Below, in pieces: positions 19,415 to 31,253 of a stretch of 64,000 bases of DNA. Origin of the DNA: Chroococcidiopsis thermalis PCC 7203 (GTDB lineage: Bacteria; Cyanobacteriota; Cyanobacteriia; Cyanobacteriales; Chroococcidiopsidaceae). Below the pieces are notes generated by a model. It made no database searches. It saw nothing but the letters and a program-made list of their open reading frames with translations, and was not told the DNA's origin. Made by a program: the position numbers and the translations under genes. Numbering within the stretch: position 1 is the first letter of the stretch; each line of letters starts with the position of its first letter. The stretch is taken from positions 3,212,336 through 3,276,335 of the forward strand of contig NC_019695.1 in the NCBI RefSeq assembly GCF_000317125.1, written 5' to 3'.

Positions 19415-20599
19415 TTAGGAGGTTGCCAAATTCTCAAACACTGCCGCTGCTCCCATCCCACCACCAACGCACATCGTCACCAGACCGTAACGAATGTTAC
19501 GCCGTTTCATTTCGTGCAGCAGGGTGGCTGTCAGCTTCGCACCCGTGCAACCTAGAGGATGACCGAGGGCGATCGCGCCGCCGTTGACATTGACAATCTC
19601 CTCATTCAAACCGAGCTTGCTAATTACTGCTAAGCTTTGCGCGGCAAAGGCTTCATTCAACTCGATTAACCCGATATCTTCCAAGCTTAAACCCACTTGC
19701 TTCAGCACCTTTGGTACAGCCTCAACTGGTCCAATCCCCATAATTTCTGGGGGAACTCCGGCGACTGCAAACCCTAACATCCGTCCTAGAGGTTTTACAC
19801 CGAGTTTGTTGACCCAGCGCTGACTCATTAACACCGTCGCTGCTGCTCCATCCGAAGTTTGGGATGAGTTCCCAGCTGTAACCGCTCCACCTTGGCGAAA
19901 AACAGGTTGCAACCGCGCCAATGCTTCCAGACTGGTATCGGCGCGAGGACCTTCATCAAGCTGAAAAACTTGCTCCACAACCTGCGGCTTGCCATCAATA
20001 TAGAGAGTTTCGCGCACCGGAAGCGGGATAATTTCTTCAGCAAAACGACCTTGCCTAATTGCAACTAAAGCTTTCTGATGCGATCGCAGCGCAAAAACAT
20101 CTTGTTCCTGGCGAGAAACTCCGTACTGCTGGGCTACGTTCTCAGCCGTAATCCCCATCGTACAGTAGGCTTGTGGAGTCTCCGCCAACACTTCTGGATT
20201 GGGAGCTAGATAGTGTCCCCCCATCGGAATCAAACTCATCGATTCGGCTCCACCCGCCACCATAATTTCTGCTTGTCCCGTGGCGATCGCTTGAGCTGCC
20301 ATCGCGATCGTCTGGAGTCCAGAAGCACAAAAACGGTTGACGGTACAACCTGCCACTGAATCGGGCAAACCCGCCCGCTGAGCAATAACTCGTCCCAAAT
20401 TAAATCCCTGTTCCGCTTCTGGAAACGCACAGCCGATAATGATATCGTCAATATATTCTGGTGCAAGTCCTTCGACGCGAGCGATCGCGCCTTTGACTGC
20501 CACCGCGCCCATGTCATCTGGGCGAACGTGGCGTAACGTACCGCGTGGCGCTTTTCCCACCGCAGTCCGAACGCTGCTAACAATATAGGCTTCTTTCAT
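19415..20599 (-). CDS. fadA: Acetyl-CoA C-acyltransferase (3-ketoacyl-CoA thiolase)
   Basis: Cleaves 3-ketoacyl-CoA to acetyl-CoA plus a shortened acyl-CoA, the last step of each beta-oxidation turn. 394 residues from ATG 20599 ([17 protein letters not shown]). The frame runs on upstream to 20809, but those 70 residues are translated repeats (RGTRGT, NYQLP) and are probably not made. Catalytic Cys91 lies in [10 protein letters not shown], the histidine in [13 protein letters not shown] and the second cysteine in [10 protein letters not shown]. Length and motifs are typical of degradative thiolases. It lies between fadB and fadE, in the order fadN-fadA-fadE known from Bacillus subtilis. Confidence 0.96.
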   Translation of the reverse strand: MKEAYIVSSVRTAVGKAPRGTLRHVRPDDMGAVAVKGAIARVEGLAPEYIDDIIIGCAFPEAEQGFNLGRVIAQRAGLPDSVAGCTVNRFCASGLQTIAMAAQAIATGQAEIMVAGGAESMSLIPMGGHYLAPNPEVLAETPQAYCTMGITAENVAQQYGVSRQEQDVFALRSHQKALVAIRQGRFAEEIIPLPVRETLYIDGKPQVVEQVFQLDEGPRADTSLEALARLQPVFRQGGAVTAGNSSQTSDGAAATVLMSQRWVNKLGVKPLGRMLGFAVAGVPPEIMGIGPVEAVPKVLKQVGLSLEDIGLIELNEAFAAQSLAVISKLGLNEEIVNVNGGAIALGHPLGCTGAKLTATLLHEMKRRNIRYGLVTMCVGGGMGAAAVFENLATS

Positions 20600-20805
20600 A
20601 GTTGGTAGTTGGTAGTTGGTAGTTGGTAATGGGTAATAGGTAATGGGTAGTTGATAAGAAAGTGGTGCGTGAAGAAGGGGTGTAGGGTGTGGGGTGTAGG
20701 GTGTAGGGTGTGAATGCGTGAATTTTGAATTCTCCCTTGTCCCCCTTATCTCCCTTGTCCCCCTTATCTCCCTTGTCCCCCTTGTCCCCCTTGTCCCCCT
20801 TGTCC
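20600..20805. repeat. Repeat cluster between fadB and fadA
   Basis: TTGGTAG/TTGGTAA heptamers (20603-20640), GGGTGTA-type heptamers (20680-20712) and a CCCCTTGTC-type 9-mer run (20733-20805) fill the whole fadB-fadA gap. One frame stays open through all of it and is continuous with fadA. Confidence 0.85.
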
Positions 20806-23067
20806 TCAATTTCGTAGCGGCTTTTTATGCTTCAACGTGTGAGCAATCCGCTCTTGGGTTTTGGGCTGGCTGAGTAGGGGTAAAAATGCTTCCCGTTCTA
20901 ATTGCAGTAAGTAGTTTTCATCAACTAAAGCAGGTGCGGAAAGTTCCCCGCCAGCCATGACGTAGGCTAAACGGTTGGCTAAATAGCGATCGTATTCGCT
21001 GATGAAGCCGCCTCGGTAAAGAGTATCGGCAGCATAATCCAACATTGCTCTCCCCGGACGACCTAGCACCATAATGGCGTTGCGTTCGGGGGGTGAGGCG
21101 TAACCTGCGCGATCGCTACATAAGACTTCTTCTTTGGCAACTTCTAAACGGCGATCGCCATTCATTAAAATTCTGGCTGTCGGTGGTAGAAATCCTAGTT
21201 CTTGGGCTTCCGCAGCACTATTGGAGACTTTCGCCATGCCAATTGTTTCAAACACTCGCCGCAGGAATGGTTGGATGTGATGGGGTGCTTCTGTGGCAGC
21301 GCGATCGGCTGCCCAAGTCACCGATCGCATAATGCCACCAGCCCCAGGAATTAAACCTACACTCAGTTCCACCAAGCCAATATAAGTTTCTGCTGCTGCC
21401 ACGACTTGCGGACACGCCATGACTAACTCGCAGCCACCACCCAACACGCGCCCCTGAATTGCTGCAACAATTGGTTTGGGGAAGTAATGAATTCGTTGTA
21501 GCAGAGTTTGAAATTTGACAATCAGATCGGCGATCGCCCCTAATCCCGACTGCGCCATCATTGCCATTTCCGCCAGATTTGCCCCACCTGAGAAATGAGC
21601 GCTGCTGTTGCCAATGACCAATCCTCGATAATCGTTCTCTAGCAGATCCAACACCTCAGTCAAACCGTCAACCACTTGCAAACTCAAAGTATTACCCTTC
21701 GAGCGAAACTCATACAAAACCACCCCATCGCCCATGTCTAGCAATGCTGCTTCGGGATTTTGCCATATTAGCGGGAGTCGGGAGTCGAAAATCAAATTTT
21801 CACTTTTGACTTTTGACTTTTGACTTTTGACTTCTGCCCATTCCGGCACGGTCATTCCCGCAGCTTTCATATCTGCCAGCACGGTTTCAAATCCCAATAC
21901 ATCCCAAATTTCAAAAGGACCGAGTTCCCAGCCAAAGCCCCATCGCATTGCTTTGTCAATGTCGGTAGGACTGTCGGCAATTTCGGGAATGCGGCAGGCA
22001 GCATAACTTAATGTTTTAAGGATAGACTCGCGGAAGAAAGCACCCGCACGACTGCGATCGCGATACAATGCCCGCAGGCGATCGCCTAAATCGGGAATCT
22101 TACCAATTGCCTCAATATCACCCAAATTTAGAGGTTTAGCTGGTTCGTAAGCGAGTGTTTCTGGATTTAATGACAGAATTTGTCGGTCTTGCTTTTTGTA
22201 AAAGCCTTGACCCGTTTTCGCTCCTAGCGTCCCCGTCTCTACGAGTTTGCGTAATAGTTCCGGCACGCGGAAGACTTCTCTGCTTTCATCATGGGGAATA
22301 GCTGGATAGAGATTGCTGGCGACATACATCAACGTATCTAGTCCGACTAAATCCGCCGTGCGGAATGTGGCTGATTTTGGTCTACCTGCAATTGTTCCCG
22401 TTAGAGTATCGATTTCCTCAATCGTGTATCCCTGCGTTAACGCCTGCAAACCGAGCATTGTGACATACATCCCAATTCGGTTAGCAATAAAGTTAGGAGT
22501 ATCCTTTGCGACTACGACCCCTTTACCTAAATGTAGCTCTCCGAACCACTTCATTCTTTCTAGTACTTGCGGATCGGTATCAGCTGTCGGAATGATTTCG
22601 AGTAATTTGAGATAGCGGGGCGGATTGAAAAAATGAGTTCCCAAAAACCTTTGACGAAAGGATTCAGAACGTCCTTGGGCGATCGCGTCGATTGGTAAAC
22701 CGCTCGTATTGGTGGATACGATTGTATCCGAGCGAATTACGCTCTCTAGGCGTTCCATCAGCTTTTGCTTAATATCTAGATTTTCTACCACTGCTTCAAT
22801 GACCCAATCGACAGCGGCAACTGAGTCAAAATGCTCGTCAAAATTTCCCACAATGACGCGACGGGCTGTCTTTTCTGTAAAAAATATAGGTGGAGATAGC
22901 TTCAGGGCTTTTTTAAATGATGTTTCAACTAATTCGTTTTTATTGCTCCCCTTGCCAGCGAGATCTAATAAATGTACGGTTAAACCTGCATTGGCGAGGT
23001 GAGCGGCAATCTGGCTTCCCATCACTCCCGCACCAAGAACGGCGGCGGTTCGGAACGGCTTAAACAT
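20806..23067 (-). CDS. fadB: 3-hydroxyacyl-CoA dehydrogenase / enoyl-CoA hydratase
   Basis: A bifunctional beta-oxidation enzyme of 753 residues that hydrates trans-2-enoyl-CoA and oxidises the 3-hydroxyacyl-CoA with NAD. The dehydrogenase half comes first: [21 protein letters not shown] (NAD site, residues 8-28), [37 protein letters not shown]. The hydratase/crotonase half follows from about residue 430: [35 protein letters not shown] and [13 protein letters not shown] with its glutamate. This order is that of Bacillus FadN, opposite to E. coli FadB. A heptamer-encoded linker ([11 protein letters not shown], residues 410-423) joins the halves. 69 bp downstream of fadD. Confidence 0.95.
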   Translation of the reverse strand: MFKPFRTAAVLGAGVMGSQIAAHLANAGLTVHLLDLAGKGSNKNELVETSFKKALKLSPPIFFTEKTARRVIVGNFDEHFDSVAAVDWVIEAVVENLDIKQKLMERLESVIRSDTIVSTNTSGLPIDAIAQGRSESFRQRFLGTHFFNPPRYLKLLEIIPTADTDPQVLERMKWFGELHLGKGVVVAKDTPNFIANRIGMYVTMLGLQALTQGYTIEEIDTLTGTIAGRPKSATFRTADLVGLDTLMYVASNLYPAIPHDESREVFRVPELLRKLVETGTLGAKTGQGFYKKQDRQILSLNPETLAYEPAKPLNLGDIEAIGKIPDLGDRLRALYRDRSRAGAFFRESILKTLSYAACRIPEIADSPTDIDKAMRWGFGWELGPFEIWDVLGFETVLADMKAAGMTVPEWAEVKSQKSKVKSENLIFDSRLPLIWQNPEAALLDMGDGVVLYEFRSKGNTLSLQVVDGLTEVLDLLENDYRGLVIGNSSAHFSGGANLAEMAMMAQSGLGAIADLIVKFQTLLQRIHYFPKPIVAAIQGRVLGGGCELVMACPQVVAAAETYIGLVELSVGLIPGAGGIMRSVTWAADRAATEAPHHIQPFLRRVFETIGMAKVSNSAAEAQELGFLPPTARILMNGDRRLEVAKEEVLCSDRAGYASPPERNAIMVLGRPGRAMLDYAADTLYRGGFISEYDRYLANRLAYVMAGGELSAPALVDENYLLQLEREAFLPLLSQPKTQERIAHTLKHKKPLRN
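21797..21836. repeat. AAAAGTC heptamer array inside fadB
   Basis: About five heptamers, with a short GGGAGTC pair at 21775-21787 beside them, lie in frame at the junction of the two catalytic domains of FadB and encode a Lys/Ser-rich linker. Confidence 0.9.
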
Positions 23068-23136
23068 AATTTTAAAACCTCAGTTATCAGTTATCAGTGG
23101 TAATTGGTAATGAAGTGATGCGTAGTGTGCGATCGA

Positions 23137-25329
<2,193 letters not shown>

Positions 25330-25909
25330 TTTCGCCAAGAAGAGCTGAAATCTCTTCCCCTCGATAAAGTTTTTCTGTTTTTTTTATGAATTAGCTTTTA
25401 CAGTAAGATGGGCATCGCCCACCCTACACTTACTGAAACTCACTGCTGCGATCGCTAATAATATTTGCGATCGAGTAGCCGATAGTTTTTGATTTAGTTT
25501 TGTTTTTAGAAAACAGAGACAGATGCAGTGTTTGTTTTGGATGCTAGCTTCTCACACCTGAGTTAAATATTCCCCTGTTTCTCCTTTTCAATTAATCTGA
25601 ATCAGCCGCAACATACCTAACTGAAGATGTTAGACTGCCATATCTAACCCTTCAGGGATCGAACGATATGCTACAAGAATTGCCTCGATCTCAGTTTAGC
25701 TTATCGCTTAACAAAGTTGCTATTTTATCTATCTTTAGTAACAAATCAAGCTAAGCAACAGGAATTTTTGCTTACTAACCACTTAGTTGCTAGCCTCTGA
25801 ATTCACTATAAGAGAGTCAAACACATACTTCACTATCCGTTGTTAATTTATAGCAATAAAGAAAATTTTGGTAACATTATTTAATTCTTCCAGACACCAC
25901 TCTCATACC
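25330..25909. other. 580-bp intergenic region upstream of fadD
   Basis: No gene is visible. It should carry the fad operon promoter. A short inverted repeat ATGGGCATCGCCCA lies at about 25408-25421, and the rest is AT-rich. I saw no convincing regulator dyad or riboswitch. Confidence 0.5.
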
Positions 25910-26767
25910 TTATGCTGCTTGACTGTCATCAATTTCCTGCAAATGCTGCTCCAACCAGTTACCAATGTCTACAAGTACTTCTTGATAATTCGTATCGGCA
26001 TAAAGATCGTGATAACTGCCAGGATACTCGTAGCATTTCTTGTCGGGATAAGTGACCCGTTCGCAGAACAGCCAACTACTTTCAGGATGAGTCACTTGGT
26101 CTGCACTGCCATGTAGCAGCAGTAAAGGAATTTGCAGCTCAGAGGCATGATTTTCAATCCAATCCACGGCAGCAAAGAATTCTGTTGCAAGTCTGGCACT
26201 ACCGTATTCGTGACGTAAGGGGTCTTGACTATAAGCAGAAATAACATTCGGATTGCGCGAACTAGCATGATGATTCAAGCCAACCTTAAGACTCAAGCGT
26301 GGATAGACGCGGGAAAAGACTCGCCCGATCGCTAGTTTGAGGCGCGAAACTCCAACTTTCCCCAAGGCTGGTGCAGTGACGATCGCACCCCGCAATCCCT
26401 GCGGCGATCGCAAAGCATAATCCAAAACAATCGCACCTCCTAAACTATGTCCCCAGACAAAACAAGGGCAATTCGGTTCTTGCTGCCAAATTTGCTGCAA
26501 AAAGGCGCTTAAATCTTCTCGAAATTCAGTCCATCTATTAATATGTCCCCTTTGTCCTGGCGAGTGTCCGTGACCTCGTAAATCAAAGGCATAGACTGCA
26601 TAACCTAGAGACACTAAGTACTCTACAGCAGGTAGAAACAGACCGCTATGCGCTCCCAAACCATGTACGATCGCGACCACAGCCCGCGATCGCTCTTGGG
26701 GATGCCAGCTTTGGTAATAAAGGCTTAATCCACCAGCGCCCTTGAAGGTTCCTGCAATGTTTTTCAT
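25910..26767 (-). CDS. Alpha/beta hydrolase, monoacylglycerol-lipase-like
   Basis: 285 residues from ATG 26767, which has GGGGAG and AGG upstream; an earlier TTG at 26782 would overlap the ribosome site. Serine hydrolase motifs are AIVHGLGAHSGLF (oxyanion region), FDLRGHGHSPGQRGH, the nucleophile elbow VWGHSLGG, the acid in LLLLHGSADQVTHPE and the histidine in YPGSYHDLYAD. The pattern RGHGxSxGxRGH is that of monoacylglycerol lipases and lysophospholipases (Hydrolase_4). No signal peptide, so probably cytosolic. Same strand and 580 bp upstream of fadD; it could release fatty acids for the fad operon, which is inference. Confidence 0.88.
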   Translation of the reverse strand: MKNIAGTFKGAGGLSLYYQSWHPQERSRAVVAIVHGLGAHSGLFLPAVEYLVSLGYAVYAFDLRGHGHSPGQRGHINRWTEFREDLSAFLQQIWQQEPNCPCFVWGHSLGGAIVLDYALRSPQGLRGAIVTAPALGKVGVSRLKLAIGRVFSRVYPRLSLKVGLNHHASSRNPNVISAYSQDPLRHEYGSARLATEFFAAVDWIENHASELQIPLLLLHGSADQVTHPESSWLFCERVTYPDKKCYEYPGSYHDLYADTNYQEVLVDIGNWLEQHLQEIDDSQAA

Positions 26768-26913
26768 CCTGATTCTCCCCAAATGTTTTTTGACAACAGG
26801 GTGAACTCAGAAGTCAGAAATTACCATGCATCCATTTTAATTGTATACATCCGATGTAGTAGCTAGCAGTCTATCTTTCTTTAACCGATAGCAGTTTGAG
26901 AAATTCGTTAAAA

Positions 26914-27201
26914 CTAGAGTAAAGCTTTCCACACTTCTTTCACGGATACCCAAATTATCGCGATCGCCCCAATAATCAGCGTGACAATATCAGACCCTAG
27001 CAAATCTTTCAAAGCCTGTAACGTGAAAGCTTTGTACAACAGCTGGCAGCTAGAAATTCCACCTAACACAGCTAGAATTAAGCCGATGAATTCTGCTAGC
27101 TCTAGATCGAATTGCTGCTTACGCCTCCAGCGAACCAACACTACTATTACAACGACTACAGCAGTTAGTCCTGCCCAGATTAATAACGTAGAGCGATCCA
27201 T
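26914..27201 (-). CDS. Small membrane protein, unknown
   Basis: 95 residues with three hydrophobic segments: 6-24 (LIWAGLTAVVVVIVVLVRW), 36-60 (EFIGLILAVLGGISSCQLLYKAF) and 70-90 (SDIVTLIIGAIAIIWVSV). It starts immediately after the stop of the 92-residue gene upstream (TAG then ATG), so the two form a translationally coupled pair. No family recognised. The tight pairing suggests a shared membrane complex; function unknown. Confidence 0.65.
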   Translation of the reverse strand: MDRSTLLIWAGLTAVVVVIVVLVRWRRKQQFDLELAEFIGLILAVLGGISSCQLLYKAFTLQALKDLLGSDIVTLIIGAIAIIWVSVKEVWKALL

Positions 27202-27480
27202 CTAGTTTTCAGCACGACTTGTTTCTTTTGGTACTACGAACAAACCGTATAAAGCACCAAATATTGCTCCAGCAACGGCTCCTGGTAACTGAGCAACTAT
27301 TCCCCCTAGCAATGCACCACCCGATCCAGTAGCAATAGCGCGATCGCCTCGTTGCCAAATTTTTTTCGTTGCAGGAGTTATTTTATCGATCGGTTGCCGT
27401 TCCGTAGTAGCTTTAAACTTGTTAATATCTTTGTCTTGAAGGCGTTTTGTTAATTCAGCATCTTTAATTTCGTCTTCCAT
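27202..27480 (-). CDS. Small glycine-zipper protein, unknown
   Basis: 92 residues. A charged N-terminal half (EDEIKDAELTKRLQDKDINKFK) is followed by a glycine/alanine-rich hydrophobic stretch, GSGGALLGGIVAQLPGAVAG then AIFGALYGLFVV, which looks like a glycine-zipper membrane hairpin. Directly upstream of, and abutting, the 95-residue membrane protein. Function unknown. Confidence 0.65.
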   Translation of the reverse strand: MEDEIKDAELTKRLQDKDINKFKATTERQPIDKITPATKKIWQRGDRAIATGSGGALLGGIVAQLPGAVAGAIFGALYGLFVVPKETSRAEN

Positions 27481-27550
27481 GACATTTTAGTCTTATTACG
27501 TTGGCATTTTCAAGTTAGCATATCATATGCAATTCCAACTGTTCTCCGCC

Positions 27551-28717
27551 TCATTTGAGCTGAGCAATCGCAGTTTGAATGCGGTCGAGCGCTTCGCGAA
27601 TATTTGCCAATGAGTTAGCGTAGGATAACCTTAAATATCCCTCACCAAATCTGCCAAAAGCAGAACCAGAAAGTACGGCAACTCCGGCTTCTGCTAGTAA
27701 GTACTCTGCTAATGCATCACAACTAAGGGGAAGTTGTTTGACATTAGGAAATACATAGAATGCTCCTGTAGGTTTAACGCACTCAATACCCGCGATCGCA
27801 TTCAAACCATCGACAATAAAATCTCTTCGCTGTCTGAATTCGTCCACCATTTGTTCCACAAACTCTTGCGTTCCTGTCAGTGCTTCAATCCCAGCAATTT
27901 GAGTAAACGAACAGGTGCAGGAATTAGAATTGATCGTCAATTGCTCCAGCTTTTGAGCTAATAGTTGGGGAGCCACACCATAACCCAAGCGCCACCCTGT
28001 CATCGCGTAAGTTTTGGAGTAACCATCTAGCAGAATCGTCCGCTCTTTCATTCCAGGCAAACTCATAATGCTGTGGTGTGTTTGTTCGTAAAGGATGCGC
28101 GAGTAGATTTCGTCCGAGAGGATATAAAAATTATGTCGTTCTGCTAAATTGGCGATCGCCTCTAAATCTTCAAGTTGCAGTACGCCTCCAGTAGGATTTT
28201 GGGGAGAATTGAGAATTAATAGTCGCGTGCGGGGAGAAATTGCTTGCTCTAAATCCTCAATCCGAAAGCGAAAGCCAACCTCTTCGCGCAAAGCTAGGGG
28301 AATTGCCTTGCCACCTACAAAGTTAATGACTGATTCGTAAACAGGAAACCCTGGGTTGGGATATATCACCTCATCGCCTGTATCTACCAGCGCTAGAATT
28401 GTGAAAAAAATTATCGGTTTGGCTCCTGGTGTCACTACTACTTCATCGGGATGCACCTCAACGCCTCTTGTGTGTGTCACATATTGAGCGATCGCCTGTC
28501 GCAACTGAGGTAATCCAGCGGCTGGAGCATAGCCAGTGTAGCCGTCTTTCATGGCTTGAAATGCAGCCTGACAGATATTCATCGGTGTCTGGAAGTCTGG
28601 CTGTCCGATTTCTAAATGAATTATGTTACGTCCTTGAGCTTCCAATCGTTGTGCTTTGGCAAGGACTTCAAAAGCAGATTCCGTCCCCAGGCGGCTCATT
28701 CGTTCGGCAAAATTCAT
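27551..28717 (-). CDS. Class I/II pyridoxal-phosphate aminotransferase
   Basis: 388 residues, the usual length of fold-type I aspartate-type aminotransferases. Visible motifs are HLEIGQPDFQTP, GYTGYAPAAGLPQLRQAIA, VVTPGAKPIIFFT, LNSPQNPTGGV (carboxylate/PLP asparagine), LSDEIYSRILYE, the PLP lysine in GYSKTYAMTGWRLGY, and RLSYANS with the substrate-carboxylate arginine. It transfers amino groups between an amino acid and 2-oxoglutarate; aspartate, alanine and aromatic substrates are all possible. Monocistronic on the minus strand. Well-formed and surely real; only the exact substrate is open. Confidence 0.93.
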   Translation of the reverse strand: MNFAERMSRLGTESAFEVLAKAQRLEAQGRNIIHLEIGQPDFQTPMNICQAAFQAMKDGYTGYAPAAGLPQLRQAIAQYVTHTRGVEVHPDEVVVTPGAKPIIFFTILALVDTGDEVIYPNPGFPVYESVINFVGGKAIPLALREEVGFRFRIEDLEQAISPRTRLLILNSPQNPTGGVLQLEDLEAIANLAERHNFYILSDEIYSRILYEQTHHSIMSLPGMKERTILLDGYSKTYAMTGWRLGYGVAPQLLAQKLEQLTINSNSCTCSFTQIAGIEALTGTQEFVEQMVDEFRQRRDFIVDGLNAIAGIECVKPTGAFYVFPNVKQLPLSCDALAEYLLAEAGVAVLSGSAFGRFGEGYLRLSYANSLANIREALDRIQTAIAQLK

Positions 28718-29247
28718 ATTAATTTATTTTCCAAATGACAACTGACAACTGATATAGCAATCCTATTTGATTCATGATGGAGCAGGCTTCTAGCCTGCGG
28801 CAGCTAGAAGCCTACTTTACAAATCATTTAGAACAGCTATAACTGACATTCTTGTATGAATTTTTATTAAAAAAAGAGTTAGTAAGAATAACAGATATCA
28901 GCCAAAAGTTATAGGGATCGACAATAGCCGAAAAATATAACTACAATTAAATCAGGAGACTCGATCGAACGCTAGGTGTCTTCTCTAACAATAGAATGAA
29001 ACCTTAAGTCCTATTTTATAGAGCCTCTTTGCTGACACATACTCTGTTCTATATCTATTGATGAGGCTCCTATAAAGGAATGAAAATACTAGATCGAGTT
29101 TACATTATAAATCTATAAATTTATTGTTAATTTTTGCTGCTATCGGTAGCAGAATTTGGTATGGCATAACCCAATGCTAACTACTAAATTTAGATGTAGC
29201 AGTTTGAATAATACTGCTATCCTCAATTGAACGTGAGGAAGTTTACT
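28718..29247. other. 530-bp divergent intergenic region with hairpins
   Basis: Separates the aminotransferase from the dioxygenase. It holds an inverted repeat AGGCTTCTAG / CTAGAAGCCT (28784-28813), AT-rich DNA, and a second inverted repeat GAGCCTC (29021-29027) / GAGGCTC (29063-29069) about 180 bp before the dioxygenase start. No gene is visible. Confidence 0.6.
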
Positions 29248-29946
29248 ATGCTGAATTTATCAAAACCACAAGAATTCAATTGTCTAGCCAGCTATGTTTT
29301 AGAAATGGTGAACGCTGTTAAGCTAGAGCAATTAAAACCATTTTTCGACTTCTTGCCAGCCGATCCATATTTAGCAGGCAACTATCGCTTTAGAAACCTT
29401 TCTCACTTTCAAATAGCTGGCGATCGCCTGATAAAGTTACCCCACAGACAGCTATTTCAATCGAAAGTATATAACCCAATTTTGGGAGATGTAGTTAGAG
29501 AGTATCCAGAACTTGACGATCGCCTAGTTGCGTCAGTAGATTTTCAAAAAATTGTGTGGGAATTTTTCCAGTTTTGCCAGCTTTGTACTAACTTCAACGA
29601 AGTTGCAGTGCATCAAATTAGAACCACAGCTTCTTCTCAGCAACTCGGCAATCCTGCGCCTGAAGGAATTCATCGCGATGGAGTCGAACTCGTCGGCATT
29701 TTCTCTGTGAATAGAACCGGAATTGAAGGGGGAGAAACGCACCTTTATCCAGAAAAAGATGGTCGTCCCGCTTTTAGCAAAATTCTCAATCCTGGCGAAT
29801 TTTTAGTCTTTAGAGATAGTCAATACTTCCACTACACCTCGCCTGTCAAAGCAACTACATCTGAACTAGGGGTGAGAGATGTTTTCGTACTGACTTGTCC
29901 TGGATTATTTCCACCAGAGTCGGGAGTCGGGAGCAGTGACCAGTGA
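29248..29946 (+). CDS. 2-oxoglutarate/Fe(II)-dependent dioxygenase family protein
   Basis: 232 residues from ATG 29248, chosen because GAGGAAG lies six bases upstream; a TTG at 29227 is weaker. The jelly-roll iron site is visible: His142-x-Asp144 in GIHRDGVELVG and distal His195 in DSQYFHYTSPV, with GGETHLYPEKDGRPAF between and GVRDVFVLT at the end. This matches the 2OG-Fe dioxygenase group that includes free amino-acid hydroxylases such as the L-isoleucine 4-hydroxylase IDO. First gene of a plus-strand cluster with threonine-dehydrogenase-like and KBL-like enzymes. The substrate is inferred to be an amino acid; not proven. Confidence 0.82.
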   Translation: MLNLSKPQEFNCLASYVLEMVNAVKLEQLKPFFDFLPADPYLAGNYRFRNLSHFQIAGDRLIKLPHRQLFQSKVYNPILGDVVREYPELDDRLVASVDFQKIVWEFFQFCQLCTNFNEVAVHQIRTTASSQQLGNPAPEGIHRDGVELVGIFSVNRTGIEGGETHLYPEKDGRPAFSKILNPGEFLVFRDSQYFHYTSPVKATTSELGVRDVFVLTCPGLFPPESGVGSSDQ

Positions 29947-30127
29947 CCAGTGACCAGTGACCAGTATCTCCCTCAGCCTCCTCAGCTCTCTTTTCACGTA
30001 CCACGCACCACACCCTGCTCCTGAGCGCACCACGCACCACTTTCTCACCAACAACCAACAACCAACAACCAATTACCAATTACCAATTACCAATTACCAA
30101 TTACCAATTACCACTGGTAACTGTCAT
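29935..30127. repeat. Heptamer cluster between dioxygenase and dehydrogenase genes
   Basis: GACCAGT-type heptamers (29937-29965), CAACCAA heptamers (30046-30075) and TTACCAA heptamers (30072-30116). An open frame runs through them into the next gene, encoding NYQLPIT, but the dehydrogenase fold starts only at ATG 30128. Confidence 0.85.
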
Positions 30128-31246
30128 ATGATGAACAATATTTTAGTCACTGGCTCTAGAGGTCAACTGGGAAGCGACCTTGTTGTTGCCCTACAAAGAC
30201 GCTATGGGACAACACACGTCATGGAAAGCGGGCGATCGCCACGCTCAGAGGAAAGCAAGTTATTTCCTTATAAAGTGCTGGATGTCACAGACGGTCGGCG
30301 GTTGGAAAAAATTGTCAAACGGCATCAAATCGATACAATCTACCACTTAGCAGGACTACTCTCAGCCAAAGGCGAACGGGAACCCGATCGCTGTTGGGAC
30401 ATCAATATTAACGGGCTAAAAAATGTTTTGGAAGTAGCCAAATCAGAGCGACTCAAAGTCTTTTATCCTAGTTCTATTGCCGTATTTGGAGCGCACACGC
30501 CGAAGTTAGACACGCCTCAGATGACCGTGACAGATCCATCTACGATGTATGGAATTACAAAGGTGACGGGCGAACTACTTTGTCAGTACTACGCGCAACG
30601 GTTTGGCGTGGACGTGCGTTCTTTGCGATTACCAGGCATTATTGGCATTATTAGCTACAATGCTCCACCAGGAGGCGGGACAACGGACTTTGCCGTAGAA
30701 ATCTTCTATGCTGCCCTCCAACAGAGAACTTACACCTGTTTCCTTCGCCCAGAGACTCGCTTGCCCATGATGTACGCAGCAGATGCGGTCAGAGCTATTC
30801 TGGAACTGATGGAAGCAGATTTATCAGCCATCAAAGTCCGTACTAGCTACAATGTGGCAGCAGTCAGCTTCTCGGTAGCAGAACTCGTAGCTGAAATCCA
30901 AAAGCACTTACCTGAGTTTGCCTGCGAATACAAACCCGATTTCCGGCAAGCGATCGCGGATTCTTGGGTTTGTACAGTTGACGACTCTAAAGCACGAGCC
31001 GATTGGGGTTGGCACCATACCTATGACTTATCTGCGATCGTCAGCGATATGTTGGCGAAGCTGGAGTCATTAAAAAGGGAGCAGGGAGCAAGGAAGAGGG
31101 CTGAGGGAGCTGAGGAGGCTGAGGGAGCTGAGGGAGAAAGTACTACAAACTCTACACCCCACACCCCGTACCCTATCTCCGATCGCACCACGCACTACGC
31201 ACCACTTATTCCCGACTCCCGACTCCCGACTCCCAAAATTTGGTGA
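30128..31246 (+). CDS. NAD-dependent epimerase/dehydratase family, L-threonine 3-dehydrogenase-like
   Basis: 373 residues from ATG 30128 (a second ATG follows). Short-chain-type Rossmann domain: [16 protein letters not shown] (NAD site), [14 protein letters not shown], catalytic Tyr141-x3-Lys145 in [13 protein letters not shown], then [20 protein letters not shown], the signature of SDR-type threonine dehydrogenases. It would oxidise L-threonine, or a hydroxylated relative, to an unstable 2-amino-3-ketoacid for the KBL-like enzyme 7 bp downstream. The last 55 or so residues ([14 protein letters not shown]...[10 protein letters not shown]) are translated 9-mer and heptamer repeats and were probably added by repeat insertion. 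Confidence 0.87.
   Translation: MMNNILVTGSRGQLGSDLVVALQRRYGTTHVMESGRSPRSEESKLFPYKVLDVTDGRRLEKIVKRHQIDTIYHLAGLLSAKGEREPDRCWDININGLKNVLEVAKSERLKVFYPSSIAVFGAHTPKLDTPQMTVTDPSTMYGITKVTGELLCQYYAQRFGVDVRSLRLPGIIGIISYNAPPGGGTTDFAVEIFYAALQQRTYTCFLRPETRLPMMYAADAVRAILELMEADLSAIKVRTSYNVAAVSFSVAELVAEIQKHLPEFACEYKPDFRQAIADSWVCTVDDSKARADWGWHHTYDLSAIVSDMLAKLESLKREQGARKRAEGAEEAEGAEGESTTNSTPHTPYPISDRTTHYAPLIPDSRLPTPKIW
31075..31237. repeat. Repeat array forming the 3' end of the dehydrogenase gene
   Basis: GGAGCTGAG-type 9-mers (31095-31140), then ACCACGC-type units and three GACTCCC heptamers (31209-31237) are translated as the dehydrogenase C-terminus. Confidence 0.8.
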
Positions 31247-31253
31247 TGTAGCC

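Noticed and set aside
20600-20809. 70-residue N-terminal extension of FadA (RGTRGT..., NYQLP...)
   Set aside because: It starts at a TTG overlapping the fadB stop and consists only of repeats. The thiolase fold starts at [14 protein letters not shown] 20599.
29957-30127. 57-residue N-terminal extension of the TDH-like protein
   Set aside because: Entirely heptamer-encoded; the NAD-binding fold begins at ATG 30128.
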